Positions 47,262-55,989 of a stretch of DNA of 64,000 nucleotides are shown here, one piece after another. How positions within the stretch are numbered: the first letter of the stretch is position 1; the number at the start of each line of letters is the position of its first letter. Made by a program: the position numbers and the translations under genes. Where the stretch lies: NCBI RefSeq assembly GCF_001425665.1, contig NZ_LMCX01000001.1:1051651-1115650 (forward strand), read 5' to 3'. The notes beneath the pieces are model-generated. The model ran no database searches, had not been told where the DNA came from, and worked only from the letters and a program-made list of their open reading frames with translations. The DNA comes from Yonghaparkia sp. Root332 (GTDB lineage: Bacteria > Actinomycetota > Actinomycetes > Actinomycetales > Microbacteriaceae).

Positions 47262-48104
47262 ATGACTTCTGCGATTCCCACCCCCCACCTGACGCTCAAC
47301 GACGGCCGCACGATCCCGCAGCTCGGGCTCGGAGTCTTCCTCGTCGACCCCGCCGAGGCCGAGCGCATCGTCTCCGACGCGCTCGAGGTCGGCTACCGTC
47401 ACATCGACACGGCGATGATCTACAAGAACGAGGAGGGCGTCGGTCGCGCGGTCGCCAAGTCCGGCATCCCGCGCGAGGAGCTCTTCATCACCACCAAGCT
47501 CTGGAACAGCGACCAGGGCACCGACTCGGCCCGCGCCGCGCTCGACACCTCGCTCGAGAAGCTCGGGCTCGACTACGTCGACCTCTACCTGATCCACTGG
47601 CCGGCGCCGAAGTACGGCAAGCACGTCGAGTCGTGGCAGACGCTCGTCGAGCTGCGCGAGAGCGGCAAGGCGCGGTCGATCGGCGTCTCGAACTTCATGC
47701 AGACGCACCTCGACGACCTCGCGCAGGTCTCCGACGTCGTGCCCGTCGTCAACCAGGTCGAGCTGCACCCCGCCTTCCAGCAGCGCGAGCTGCGCGCCTT
47801 CCAGGAGCCCCGCGGGACCCTCACCGAGGCCTGGGGCCCGCTCGGCCAGGGCAAGTACGAGCTCGCCGAGCTGCCGGGTCTCGCCGAGATCGCCGCGCGT
47901 CACGGCAAGAGCGTGCAGCAGGTCGCGATCCGCTGGCACCTGCAGGAGGGCATCATCGTCTTCCCGAAGACCACGAAGCGCGAGCGCATGATCGAGAACG
48001 CCGATGTTTTCGACTTCGAGCTCTCGGCCGACGAGATGGCGACGATCGCCTCCGCCGACCGCGACCAGCGCGTCGGCGCCCACCCCCTCAACACCGACTT
48101 CTAG
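47262..48104 (+). CDS. Aldo/keto reductase, 2,5-diketo-D-gluconate reductase type
   Basis: This 280-residue AKR5-type enzyme has GYRHIDTAMIYKNE (Tyr), FITTKLWN (Lys), LIHWPAPK (His) and VFPKTTKRERM at the cofactor site. It is related to the protein at 26006. It lies 14 bp after prpC but has CAGCAT 6 bases before its ATG, so it may have its own leaderless promoter. A link to propionate metabolism is not evident. Confidence 0.9.
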   Translation: MTSAIPTPHLTLNDGRTIPQLGLGVFLVDPAEAERIVSDALEVGYRHIDTAMIYKNEEGVGRAVAKSGIPREELFITTKLWNSDQGTDSARAALDTSLEKLGLDYVDLYLIHWPAPKYGKHVESWQTLVELRESGKARSIGVSNFMQTHLDDLAQVSDVVPVVNQVELHPAFQQRELRAFQEPRGTLTEAWGPLGQGKYELAELPGLAEIAARHGKSVQQVAIRWHLQEGIIVFPKTTKRERMIENADVFDFELSADEMATIASADRDQRVGAHPLNTDF

Positions 48105-48134
48105 GGGCGGGGCGGATGCCCGGCTCGCGCTGAG

Positions 48135-49019
48135 CTAGAGCACGAGCTCGGTGCGCTCGCCGAGCGGCGTCGCCGCGAGGAGCGCGCCGCCCGCGGGAGA
48201 CTCGAGCCCGGCGAACTCCCGCTCGAGGGCGTCGCGACCCTCGCTGAAGTGCGTCCACTGGTCCACGTGCAGCCCCACGACTCGACGGGCGGCGAGCGCG
48301 AGGGCGGCGGCGCGCGCGTCCGCCGCGGTGAGGGTGAGGGCCGCATCGATCGCGGGGACGCGCGCCGCGCCCGCGAACAGGATCGCGGCATCCACCGCAC
48401 CGTGGCGAGCGGCGATCGCGCGCACGACGTCGACCGACGAGTTGTCGCCCGACACGTAGATCGTCGGCTCGCCCGGAGCGGTGAGCACGAAGCCGATGAC
48501 GGGGCCGAGCTCATCGGCGACCTCGAGCGGCCCGTGCTGCGCCGCGACGGCGATCACGCGCGCGCCGGCCGGGGCGTGCTCGGCGACCGCGTCGCCGACG
48601 AGCGCCGCGCTGTCGAGGGCGAGCGACTCGTCCTCGTCGAGTCCGATGACGGTCGCCGTGCCCTCACCGGCCTCGCAGCGGGCGGCGAGCTCGCTCGCGC
48701 CCTCGGAGGTCGTGATGACGAGCGGCAGCCCGAGCGAGACGGCGCGGCCGGCCACGTCGAGGTTGTCCTCGTGGTGATGGTGCGAGACGAGCGCGACGTC
48801 GATGCGGCCGAGGTCGGCGGCGGCGACGGCGGGCGGGTCGGTCTTCGTGAGGTCGTTGGGTCCGGGGCCGTAGACGGTCGGCGGGTCGAACGTCGGGTCG
48901 AGCAGCAGGCGCAGACCCGCCCACTCGAGCAGGGCGGTGGGCCCGCCGACGACGGTGACGGCGACCGGCGAGGCCGGGTGGAGGCTGGGAGACGCGGGGG
49001 AGTCGGAGGGGAGGCTCAT
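48135..49019 (-). CDS. MBL-fold metallo-hydrolase (UlaG-like)
   Basis: This 294-residue beta-lactamase-fold protein begins [15 protein letters not shown], with a LLLDPTFD strand. The metal motif is [11 protein letters not shown] (His80-His83, Glu84, Asp85), a variant of HxHxDH in which the last His is missing. A later VSGDNSSVD and GLHVDQWTH give further ligands. The substrate is unknown. The ATG at 49019 lies 7 bases after TACATT on the minus strand. It is divergent from yyaL with only 12 bp between starts. Confidence 0.83.
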   Translation of the reverse strand: MSLPSDSPASPSLHPASPVAVTVVGGPTALLEWAGLRLLLDPTFDPPTVYGPGPNDLTKTDPPAVAAADLGRIDVALVSHHHHEDNLDVAGRAVSLGLPLVITTSEGASELAARCEAGEGTATVIGLDEDESLALDSAALVGDAVAEHAPAGARVIAVAAQHGPLEVADELGPVIGFVLTAPGEPTIYVSGDNSSVDVVRAIAARHGAVDAAILFAGAARVPAIDAALTLTAADARAAALALAARRVVGLHVDQWTHFSEGRDALEREFAGLESPAGGALLAATPLGERTELVL

Positions 49020-49032
49020 AGGCTCGAATGTA
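49019..49032. promoter_or_regulatory. Nested divergent leaderless promoters
   Basis: Plus strand: TAGGCT (49019-49024), 7 bases, ATG 49032. Minus strand: TACATT (49032-49027), 7 bases, ATG 49019. Each -10 hexamer begins on the first base of the other gene's start codon, and both -35 regions must lie in coding sequence. Confidence 0.65.
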
Positions 49033-50924
49033 TGGCAGTCAGACTCGAGAACGCCGTCAGCCCGTACCTCCAGTCGCACGCCGACAACCCCGTCGACTGG
49101 TGGCCGTGGGGCGAGGAGGCCTTCGCCGAGGCCGCGCGCCGCGACGTGCCCGTGATGATCTCGATCGGCTACGCGACGTGCCACTGGTGCCACGTCATGG
49201 CGCGCGAGACGTTCTCCGACCCCGAGGTGGGCGCGTGGCTCGCCGAGAGGGTCGTCAGCATCAAGGTCGATCGGGAGGAGCATCCCGACGTCGACGCCGC
49301 GTACATGACCGCGGCGAGCGCGTTCAGCGACCAGCTCGGCTGGCCCCTCACCGTGTTCGCGACCCCGCAGGGGCGCGTGTTCTACGCCGCGACGTACCTG
49401 CCTCCGCAGCCCATCTCGGGGGTGCCGTCCTTCCGGCAGGTGGTCGACGCGGTTCTCGAGGCGTGGACGAGCCGCCGCGAGGAGGTGCTGCAGAGCGCCG
49501 ACGGGCTGCGCGACGCGATCACCGCCGCGAGCCGCCGCGACCCCGGCGCGCTGCCGAACGCCGACGCTTTCGCCGAGATCGTCGCCGAGCTCGCGGGCTT
49601 CGAGGACCAGCTGCACGGCGGCTTCGGAGGCGCGCCCAAGTTCCCGGTCGCGCCCGCGCTGCTGTTCCTGCAGGCGCGCGGCTCCGCCGGTGATGCGGAT
49701 GCCGATGCCCTCGCCGCGCGCACGCTGCAGCGCATCGCCGCGAGCGACCTGCGCGACCCCGTCGAGGGCGGCTTCTTCCGCTACGCCACCCGGCGCGACT
49801 GGAGCGAGCCCCACTACGAGCGCATGCTCAACGACAACGCCCTGCTGCTCGAGGTCGCCGCGCGCGCCGGGGCGCGGGAGACCGCGGCCGGGGTCGTGGG
49901 GTTCCTCCGCGAGATCTTGCGCGTCTCCGGCGGCCTCGCCTCGGGGCAGGACAGCGAGAGCCTCATCGACGGAGAGCGGAGCGAGGGCGGGTACTACGCG
50001 CTGCCGGCCGCGGCCCGCGCGGAGCATCCGCCGCCCGCTCTCGACGCGAAGGTGCTCACCGGCTGGAACGGCCTCGCGATCGGCGCGCTCGCCGTCGCCT
50101 CGCGGCTGCTCGACGAGCCCGAGTGGGCGGCGTTCGCGGCCGGGCTCGCCGACGAGCTGGTCGCCGCGCACCTGACCCGCGTCGACGACGGCAGTGATGA
50201 CGACGGGGCGCCGCGACTGCTGCGCGCGAGCCGCGACGGGCGCCCGTCGACCGCCCGCGCGGCGCTCGAGGACTACGGCGACCTCGCCGTCGGCCTGCTC
50301 GAGCTCGCGATCACGACGGGCGAGCATCGCTACGCGACCGTGGCGCGCGAGCTCGTCGACGCGTGCCTCGTCGCCGGCGACCGCGAGGCCGTCGCGTCCG
50401 GGCGGCCGATCACCGCCGCGGTGCCCGGCGGCGGCGACCCCGTGCTCGCGGCGCAGGGCCTCGCGGCGGGGGAGGATCCGAACGAGGGCTCGGCCCCGAG
50501 CGGCGAGGCGGCGATCGCGCGCGCGGCCTTCCTGCTGCACCAGCTCACCGCTGAGCCGCGCTACCGGTTCTCCGCCGACGCGCTCGTCGCCGCGCTCGCC
50601 CCCCTCGCGCGGCAGCGGCCGATGGCGTTCGGGGCGACCCTCGCCGTCGCGTCGGCGCTCGCGGCGCCCGCCCGGCAGCTCGTCGTCGTGCGACCCGATG
50701 GCGCCGCGCCCGGAGAGCTCGAGGCGCGCGCCCGCGGGCCGCAGCGGGAGGGGACGCTCGCCATCGCCCTCACGGCGTCCGCGGCGTCGGCCTGGGCGGG
50801 CGCGGGATTCGCGCTGCTCGACGACCGGCAGCCGCAGGGGTCGGCGAGCACCGCGTTCGCGTGCACCGACTTCGTGTGCCGGCTGCCGGTCGCGAGCGTC
50901 GCCGAGCTCGACGCCGACGGCTGA
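49032..50924 (+). CDS. yyaL: Thioredoxin-domain protein of the YyaL/DUF255 family
   Basis: This 630-residue protein has an N-terminal thioredoxin-like domain with [13 protein letters not shown] and ATCHWCHVM (Cys50, Cys53), followed by a long (alpha/alpha) barrel region. The family is widespread (human SSP411) and its biochemical role is unclear. It is somewhat shorter than many members. ATG 49032 follows a TAGGCT element. No AGGAGG is possible because the gap to the divergent start is only 12 bp. Confidence 0.88.
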   Translation: MAVRLENAVSPYLQSHADNPVDWWPWGEEAFAEAARRDVPVMISIGYATCHWCHVMARETFSDPEVGAWLAERVVSIKVDREEHPDVDAAYMTAASAFSDQLGWPLTVFATPQGRVFYAATYLPPQPISGVPSFRQVVDAVLEAWTSRREEVLQSADGLRDAITAASRRDPGALPNADAFAEIVAELAGFEDQLHGGFGGAPKFPVAPALLFLQARGSAGDADADALAARTLQRIAASDLRDPVEGGFFRYATRRDWSEPHYERMLNDNALLLEVAARAGARETAAGVVGFLREILRVSGGLASGQDSESLIDGERSEGGYYALPAAARAEHPPPALDAKVLTGWNGLAIGALAVASRLLDEPEWAAFAAGLADELVAAHLTRVDDGSDDDGAPRLLRASRDGRPSTARAALEDYGDLAVGLLELAITTGEHRYATVARELVDACLVAGDREAVASGRPITAAVPGGGDPVLAAQGLAAGEDPNEGSAPSGEAAIARAAFLLHQLTAEPRYRFSADALVAALAPLARQRPMAFGATLAVASALAAPARQLVVVRPDGAAPGELEARARGPQREGTLAIALTASAASAWAGAGFALLDDRQPQGSASTAFACTDFVCRLPVASVAELDADG

Positions 50925-50976
50925 CAGGGGGAGGGGCGTCCGCCCTCGAGGTATTGTCACCCTGAGTCGATGGGTC

Positions 50977-50989
50977 TAGCATCGCGCTC
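50977..50989 (+). promoter_or_regulatory. Leaderless -10 element for the large lipoprotein gene
   Basis: TAGCAT (50977-50982) is followed by 7 bases and GTG 50990. Confidence 0.5.
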
Positions 50990-52744
50990 GTGCGCATGCT
51001 CGCGTCGGCTCTCGCGATCGCGATGGTCGGCGCCCTCGTCGGCTGCGGCCCGACGGGGCCGATCGAGGCGGTCGAGATCATCGAGCTCGACGTGGCGCCC
51101 GTCGCGGTGCCCGACGCGGCACCACCGCTGCCCGACGACCCGGGCGGCATCTACTTCGCCACGGCGGAGCCGCTCGGCGACTACATCGCCCTCACCGGCG
51201 AGACGGTCGATGTCGCCGGGCTGCTCGAGGCCGAGCGTCTCGCCGGTGAGGAGCTGCGCGCCGCACTCGACGAGCCCGACCCCGACGCGCAGCCCGAGGC
51301 CGGGGCAGCGACCGGGAGCCCTCCGGGAGTCGCGCTCTTCGATCCGAGCCTGACGGCGGCGGACGCCCGGCCCGCCGCTACCGCGCAGCTCGCCTTCGTG
51401 GGGCCGCTGCTTCGCTCACCCACCGAGTCCGGCGGAGCGGGCGAGTCGCTCGTGGTCGGCATGCTCAGCTCGGGCCTGCTGGTGCCCGCCATGCAGGGCG
51501 CGTGGTGGGCGAGAGACCTGCAGATCGGCCAGTCGAGCGGGCGCATCGGCGACGCGCAGACCGCCGCCGCACGCAGCAGCGGTGAGACGGAGGTGCGTCG
51601 CGTCGGCGCGAATGAGCTGTCGGTCGCGATCCAGCAGGAGTCGACGTCCGCCAACGGCGTCACGACGCGCAACCGACTCACGCAGGAGGGGAAGGTCTGC
51701 CCGAGCGATGACGGTGAGTTCGACTTCACCGTGAAGCTCGATCGCGAGGTGACCGGCCCCGGGGGCGACACGGTGCGGGAGGAGCTCACCGTGCGCGTCA
51801 CGGGGCGGCTCGGTGAGGACGGCTATCCCGAGTCCATGGCCATCGACGCCACCCAGGCGACCCGGGAGGCGCCCGCGGGCAAGCAGCCGATCTACGTCGA
51901 GACGCGGCAGACGCTGCCGGAGGCGAACATCCTCAACGTCGTCCTGGTCAGCCAGCAGCCGGCGCAGCTCGTCCGCTCCTCGAGCGGTGCGACGAGTGCC
52001 GACGTTCGTCGAATCGCCAGTCGCGCGGCCGCACGCCTCGGTGCGCTGTCGTGGGGTTCGGCACTGGGCTCCGTGACGGGGATGTGGAACAACGGCTGCG
52101 TCGGCATCGAGGCGACGGGTCCGAAGACGGCGCCGCCCCGGTCCGGCACCGAGATCCCGGTCGTCGTGCGCTCGAAGCTCTCGGCTGAGGAGTTCAGCTC
52201 CTCCGTCACGGCCGCGCTCACCGGCAGTGACTCGGTGTCACCCGATTCGTTCCGATCGACGAGCTCGGTCACGTTCGTGGCGGGCGAGGCGGGCACGCAG
52301 GGCACGATCCTCTTCCGGGCGGCGTCACGTCGCGGCGTTGCGACGAAGGAGATCACGATCTCGACCGGCGGCCGCGCGTACTTCGTCGAGGGCACGAACG
52401 GCGACGTGTACGCCTCGGGCGTGATCTGCGACCTCTCGAGCGGTCGCTCGTTCGATCTGGTCGGCACCGGCACTGTGACGACGTTCTCGCCGAACGATGA
52501 TCGCAGCGGCACCTTCCGGTACGTCGACGACGGCACCTACGGGCAGGGCCTGATCGAGCTGGATGCGCGCGGCACGTACACGATCGCCCTCGAGCCCGAC
52601 GGGCTCACGGGCCGCCTCACGACCGACGGCACGGGCACGACCGCCTACGAGACGCCGCTCGGCCGACAGGAGTTCGAGTTCCCGGCGAACCTCACCTTCA
52701 CGATGACAGCGGTGGAGGGAACGCCCGACGCGTGCGCCGGATGA
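50990..52744 (+). CDS. Large secreted lipoprotein of unknown function
   Basis: This 584-residue protein has a short signal peptide and a lipobox (ALVGC, Cys19), so it should be anchored to the outer face of the membrane. An acidic Pro/Ala-rich stretch follows, then mostly beta-like sequence with few cysteines (CPSDDG, NNGCVG, VICDLS, DACAG), which may form disulfides outside the cell. I do not recognise a family. GTG 50990 is chosen for the signal peptide and the TAGCAT element 7 bases upstream. An in-frame ATG two codons later is also possible. Confidence 0.72.
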   Translation: MRMLASALAIAMVGALVGCGPTGPIEAVEIIELDVAPVAVPDAAPPLPDDPGGIYFATAEPLGDYIALTGETVDVAGLLEAERLAGEELRAALDEPDPDAQPEAGAATGSPPGVALFDPSLTAADARPAATAQLAFVGPLLRSPTESGGAGESLVVGMLSSGLLVPAMQGAWWARDLQIGQSSGRIGDAQTAAARSSGETEVRRVGANELSVAIQQESTSANGVTTRNRLTQEGKVCPSDDGEFDFTVKLDREVTGPGGDTVREELTVRVTGRLGEDGYPESMAIDATQATREAPAGKQPIYVETRQTLPEANILNVVLVSQQPAQLVRSSSGATSADVRRIASRAAARLGALSWGSALGSVTGMWNNGCVGIEATGPKTAPPRSGTEIPVVVRSKLSAEEFSSSVTAALTGSDSVSPDSFRSTSSVTFVAGEAGTQGTILFRAASRRGVATKEITISTGGRAYFVEGTNGDVYASGVICDLSSGRSFDLVGTGTVTTFSPNDDRSGTFRYVDDGTYGQGLIELDARGTYTIALEPDGLTGRLTTDGTGTTAYETPLGRQEFEFPANLTFTMTAVEGTPDACAG

Positions 52745-52798
52745 GGCGTCGACCGCGAGGTCAGGGTGCGGTCGGCGGCGAGGGCTCGACCGCCGGGC

Positions 52799-53056
52799 TC
52801 AGCGCACCTGCTTCTTCGCGCTGATGACTCCCGTGTCGAAGCCCATGAGGTGCAGGCCGCCGTGGAAGCGCGCGTGCTCGACCGTGATGCAGCGGTCCAT
52901 GACGACCGTGAGCCCGCGCTTCTCGGCGTCGATCGCGGCCTCCTCGTTCCCGACGCCCAGCGGCACCCAGATGGTCGAGGCGCCCGCGGCGACGACGTCG
53001 TCGACGACGGAGGGGATGTCGCTCGCCCTGCGGAACACGTCCCCGATGTCGGGCAC
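52799..53056 (-). pseudogene. Truncated copy of the CoA-binding protein gene
   Basis: Eighty-five codons match the C-terminal part of the intact gene at 53711 with a few changes (for example VPLGVGNEE for VQLGIWNEE), but the N-terminal Rossmann half is absent. It forms one arm of a 259-bp direct repeat. GTG 53056 could start translation, but a protein without the nucleotide-binding half is unlikely to work. Confidence 0.7.
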
Positions 53057-53057
53057 C
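52799..53057. repeat. Direct repeat, left copy (259 bp)
   Basis: It is gap-free at an offset of 912 bp against 53711-53969, with about ten differences. The two copies flank the DUF2231 gene. Confidence 0.9.
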
Positions 53058-53101
53058 CGCTCACGGGGTCGCGCGGAGCGGCGCCCGTGCGCGTCGTGCG
53101 C

Positions 53102-53641
53102 TCAGCCGCCCAGTCGCGACATCCACACCGACTCCGCGCCCGAGTGCCCGACGAGGATCGTGTACCAGACGGTGTAGATCATCCAGCCGGCCGCGATCAC
53201 GGAGACGACGATGCGCGCGATCGCGAGTGCGCGCACGGGGGTCGCGCCGCGCCGCGCGGCCCGGGCCATCAGGTGGCTGATGACCGCCCACACGATGCCG
53301 AGCAGCAGGGCGATGCCCGCGATCACGGGAAGCTTCTCGCCGAGCTCCGCATGGACCTCGGGCTCGCCGACGCGCTCGGACAGCGCCTCACCCGACTCGG
53401 AGGCGACCCACGCCGACACCGCGCCGACCGCGAGAGCGCCGACGACGCTCCAGCGCACGGCCGCGTGGACCCGCGGGAACGCCATGGCCACGATGAGGCC
53501 GAGGGCGGCGACGGGGAGCGCGATGACGGCGAGGTGCACCACGAGGGGGTGCACCGGCAGGCCGCCGATCAGATCGAAGACGCCTCCGCCCTCTGTGGGG
53601 CGAGCGAGCGGGGCGGCGGCGAGGGCGGCGAGAGCGGTCAT
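53102..53641 (-). CDS. DUF2231 membrane protein
   Basis: This 179-residue protein has four hydrophobic segments. The first carries the family motif GGLPVHPLVVHLAVIALPVA, and the last is VVSVIAAGWMIYTVWY. The function of DUF2231 is not known. Some members are found near redox or heme proteins. ATG 53641 is chosen over a longer start at 53689 because TAAGAT lies 7 bases upstream. It sits between the truncated and full copies of the CoA-binding gene. Confidence 0.8.
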   Translation of the reverse strand: MTALAALAAAPLARPTEGGGVFDLIGGLPVHPLVVHLAVIALPVAALGLIVAMAFPRVHAAVRWSVVGALAVGAVSAWVASESGEALSERVGEPEVHAELGEKLPVIAGIALLLGIVWAVISHLMARAARRGATPVRALAIARIVVSVIAAGWMIYTVWYTILVGHSGAESVWMSRLGG

Positions 53642-53654
53642 GGCCGTGATCTTA
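53642..53654 (-). promoter_or_regulatory. Leaderless -10 element for the DUF2231 gene
   Basis: On the minus strand TAAGAT (53654-53649) precedes the ATG at 53641 with a 7-base spacer. Confidence 0.5.
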
Positions 53655-53710
53655 GGGGTCGCGTCGATGCGGCGCGCCTGCGCCGCCACCGGACCCGCCG
53701 ACGATCGGCG

Positions 53711-53969
53711 TCAGCGCACCTGCTTCTTCGCGCTGATGACTCCCGTGTCGAAGCCCATGAGGTGCAGGCCGCCGTGGAAGCGCGCGTGCTCGACCTTGAT
53801 GCAGCGGTCCATGACGACCGTGAGCCCGCGCTTCTCGGCGTCGATCGCGGCCTCCTCGTTCCAGATGCCCAGCTGCACCCAGATGGTCGAGGCGCCCGCC
53901 GCGATGACGTCGTCGACGACGGAGGGGATGTCGCTCGCCTTCCGGAACACGTCGACGATGTCGGGCACC
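53711..53969. repeat. Direct repeat, right copy (259 bp)
   Basis: It covers the C-terminal part of the intact CoA-binding gene. Its partner is at 52799-53057. Confidence 0.9.
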
Positions 53970-54328
53970 TCGGGCAGCGACGCCAGGTCGGGGTAGGCGG
54001 GCCGGCCCAGGATCTCGGTCGCGTTCGGGTTCACGAAGTACACGCGGTAGTCGCTCGACTGCTGCAGGTAGGTGCCGACGAAGTACGAGCTGCGGGCCGG
54101 GTTCGGCGAGGCTCCGACGATCGCGACGCTCCTGGCCCGGCGCAGGATGCCCAGCCGCTCCTTCGCGGACGGGCCCACCCAGGTCCGCTGCGACTTCAGC
54201 AGCTTCGCGAGCGGCGAGCTCGCCGGGATCGCGCAGGTGAGGCCGTTCGCGAGGGTGACGGTCTCGGTGCTGTCCGTCGCCGTCGCCGTCGGCGTCGCGC
54301 CCCCGGCATCCGTCGTCGTCTCGCTCAT
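53711..54328 (-). CDS. CoA-binding domain protein (YccU-like)
   Basis: This 205-residue protein has a Rossmann-type CoA_binding domain: VAIVGASPNPARSS near residue 70, YFVNPN, PDIVDVF, TIWVQLGIWNEEA and VVMDRCIKVEHAR. An extra Thr/Ala-rich N-terminus of about 60 residues precedes it. The family may bind CoA and its role is unclear. It starts one base after the metY stop, so it is in an operon with it. Its last 259 bp recur 912 bp away. Confidence 0.87.
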   Translation of the reverse strand: MSETTTDAGGATPTATATDSTETVTLANGLTCAIPASSPLAKLLKSQRTWVGPSAKERLGILRRARSVAIVGASPNPARSSYFVGTYLQQSSDYRVYFVNPNATEILGRPAYPDLASLPEVPDIVDVFRKASDIPSVVDDVIAAGASTIWVQLGIWNEEAAIDAEKRGLTVVMDRCIKVEHARFHGGLHLMGFDTGVISAKKQVR

Positions 54329-54329
54329 G

Positions 54330-55625
54330 TCACACCGCCTTCTGCGCCGCGTCGAGCGCCTGATCGAGGTCGTAGATGATGTCGTCCACGTCCTCGATGC
54401 CGACCGAGAGGCGCACGAGGCCGGGGCCGATGCCCGAGGCGTGCAGCTGCTGCTCGGTGAGCTGCGCGTGCGTCGTCGAGCCGGGGTGGATGATGAGCGT
54501 CTTCGCGTCGCCGATGTTGGCGAGGTGGCTCGCGAGCTGCACGTTCTCGATGAGCGCCTCGCCCGCGGCGCGACCGCCCGCGACGTCGAACGAGAAGACC
54601 GAGCTCGGCCCGATCGGCAGGTACTTCGCCGCGCGGTCGTGGTGGCGGTGCGAGGGCAGCCCGGCCCAGCGCACCTGCTCGATGCGCGGGTCGGCCTCGA
54701 GCCACTCGGCGACGCGGCGCGCGTTGTCGACGTGCGCCTGCATCCGGTACGGCAGGGTCTCGACGCCCTGGGCGAGCAGGAAGGCGGAGTGCGGCGCGAG
54801 CGCCGGCCCGATGTCGCGCAGCTGCTCGGCGCGCAGGCGCGTCAGGAAGGCGTACTCGCCGAAGTTGCCGTACCAGGTGAGCCCGCCGTAGTGCGGCACC
54901 GTCTCCTCGAACAGCGGGAAGTTGTGGTTCGACCAGTCGAAGCGGCCCGACTCGACGACGACGCCGCCGAGGGTCGTGCCGTGCCCGCCGAGGAACTTCG
55001 TCGCCGAGTGCACGACGACGTCGGCTCCCCACTCGATCGGGCGGCACAGGTACGGCGTCGCGACGGTCGAGTCGATGATGAGGGGCAGGTCGGCGGCGTG
55101 GGCGACGTCGGCGAGCCCGGCGATGTCGGCGATGTCGCCGCTGGGGTTCGCGATCGTCTCGGCGAACACGAGCTTCGTGCGCCCCGGGATGATCGCGGCG
55201 GCGTAGTCGGCCGGGTCGTCGCTCGCGATGAAGGTCGTCTCGACGCCGAAGCGGCGCAGCGTGACGTCGAGCTGCGTGATCGATCCGCCGTAGAGGTTGG
55301 CGCTCGCGACGATGTGGTCGCCGGCGCCGGCGAGGGATGCGAAGGTCACGAACTGCGCGGAGAGCCCGCTGGAGGTCGCCACGGCCCCCAATCCCCCCTC
55401 GAGGCTCGCGATGCGCTCCTCGAAGCTCGCCACGGTCGGGTTGGCGAGGCGGCTGTAGATGTTGCCGTACTTCTGCAGCGCGAAGCGCGCGGCGGCGTCC
55501 TGGGCGTCGTCGAAGACGAACGCGCTCGACTGGTAGATCGGCAGGGCGCGAGCGCCGGTCGCCGAGTCGGGGACGTTGCCCGCGTGGAGCGCGCGCGTGC
55601 GGAAGCCATAGTCGCGGTCGGCCAT
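54330..55625 (-). CDS. metY: O-acetylhomoserine sulfhydrylase
   Basis: This 431-residue PLP enzyme of the Cys/Met metabolism family makes homocysteine from O-acetylhomoserine and sulfide. It shows the YSRLANPTVASFEERIASLEG-type N-terminus, SANLYGGSITQ, and the PLP lysine Lys210 in VVHSATKFLGG. The length fits MetY rather than the shorter MetB. ATG 55625 lies 6 bases after TAGCCT on the minus strand, so no leader riboswitch is expected. The CoA-binding gene follows after one base. Confidence 0.92.
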   Translation of the reverse strand: MADRDYGFRTRALHAGNVPDSATGARALPIYQSSAFVFDDAQDAAARFALQKYGNIYSRLANPTVASFEERIASLEGGLGAVATSSGLSAQFVTFASLAGAGDHIVASANLYGGSITQLDVTLRRFGVETTFIASDDPADYAAAIIPGRTKLVFAETIANPSGDIADIAGLADVAHAADLPLIIDSTVATPYLCRPIEWGADVVVHSATKFLGGHGTTLGGVVVESGRFDWSNHNFPLFEETVPHYGGLTWYGNFGEYAFLTRLRAEQLRDIGPALAPHSAFLLAQGVETLPYRMQAHVDNARRVAEWLEADPRIEQVRWAGLPSHRHHDRAAKYLPIGPSSVFSFDVAGGRAAGEALIENVQLASHLANIGDAKTLIIHPGSTTHAQLTEQQLHASGIGPGLVRLSVGIEDVDDIIYDLDQALDAAQKAV

Positions 55626-55637
55626 GGAGTCAGGCTA
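55626..55637 (-). promoter_or_regulatory. Leaderless -10 element for metY
   Basis: On the minus strand TAGCCT (55637-55632) precedes the ATG at 55625 with a 6-base spacer. Confidence 0.5.
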
Positions 55638-55701
55638 CGTCGCGGCGGGGTGCGGCGGCGGTCGGCGGCGTCACAATCCGTAGCGTGCGCGGGGCGGGTT
55701 C

Positions 55702-55765
55702 GGCGGTGCTCGATCGGCGATCCCCACCGCGATCGAGCACCGCCCGGGCGGATCGACTCCGCCCG
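55702..55765 (-). terminator. Two adjacent perfect hairpins
   Basis: Arms 55702-55716 and 55730-55744 pair over 15 bp (GGCGGTGCTCGATCG) with a 13-base loop. Next to it 55745-55752 pairs with 55758-55765 over 8 bp (CGGGCGGA). They could end transcripts from the mannosyltransferase gene or a short RNA starting near 55917. Confidence 0.55.
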
Positions 55766-55989
55766 CCCCCGAACGCGAGCTCCCCACCGCCCCGCACCCT
55801 CGGGGCAGGCAGGCAGGATCGCGTCACATCGTGGCCCCCGCGCACGGCGCGAGGAGGGGATCGCCGCTGAGGCGTCGACGCGGGGTGGGCGTCTGCCAGG
55901 TTCTGCGGCGGGTGGGTACAGACAACCTAACCCCCGAACGGGTCACACGGAAGACGGTGTCGCGAAAAGGATCCTCGGGTGTCGGAAGC

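Larger units (their letters stand above)
55626..55989. other. 364-bp gap with tandem GC hairpins
   Basis: It lies between the mannosyltransferase stop and the metY start, both on the minus strand. It holds a TAGGTT hexamer (55929-55924, minus), two adjacent perfect hairpins (55702-55765) and the metY promoter. No coding region is convincing. Confidence 0.5.

Noticed and set aside
55626-55989. SAM riboswitch before metY
   Set aside because: SAM riboswitches precede metY in some actinobacteria, but I see none of the conserved core here, and metY has a -10-like TAGCCT only 6 bases from its ATG.
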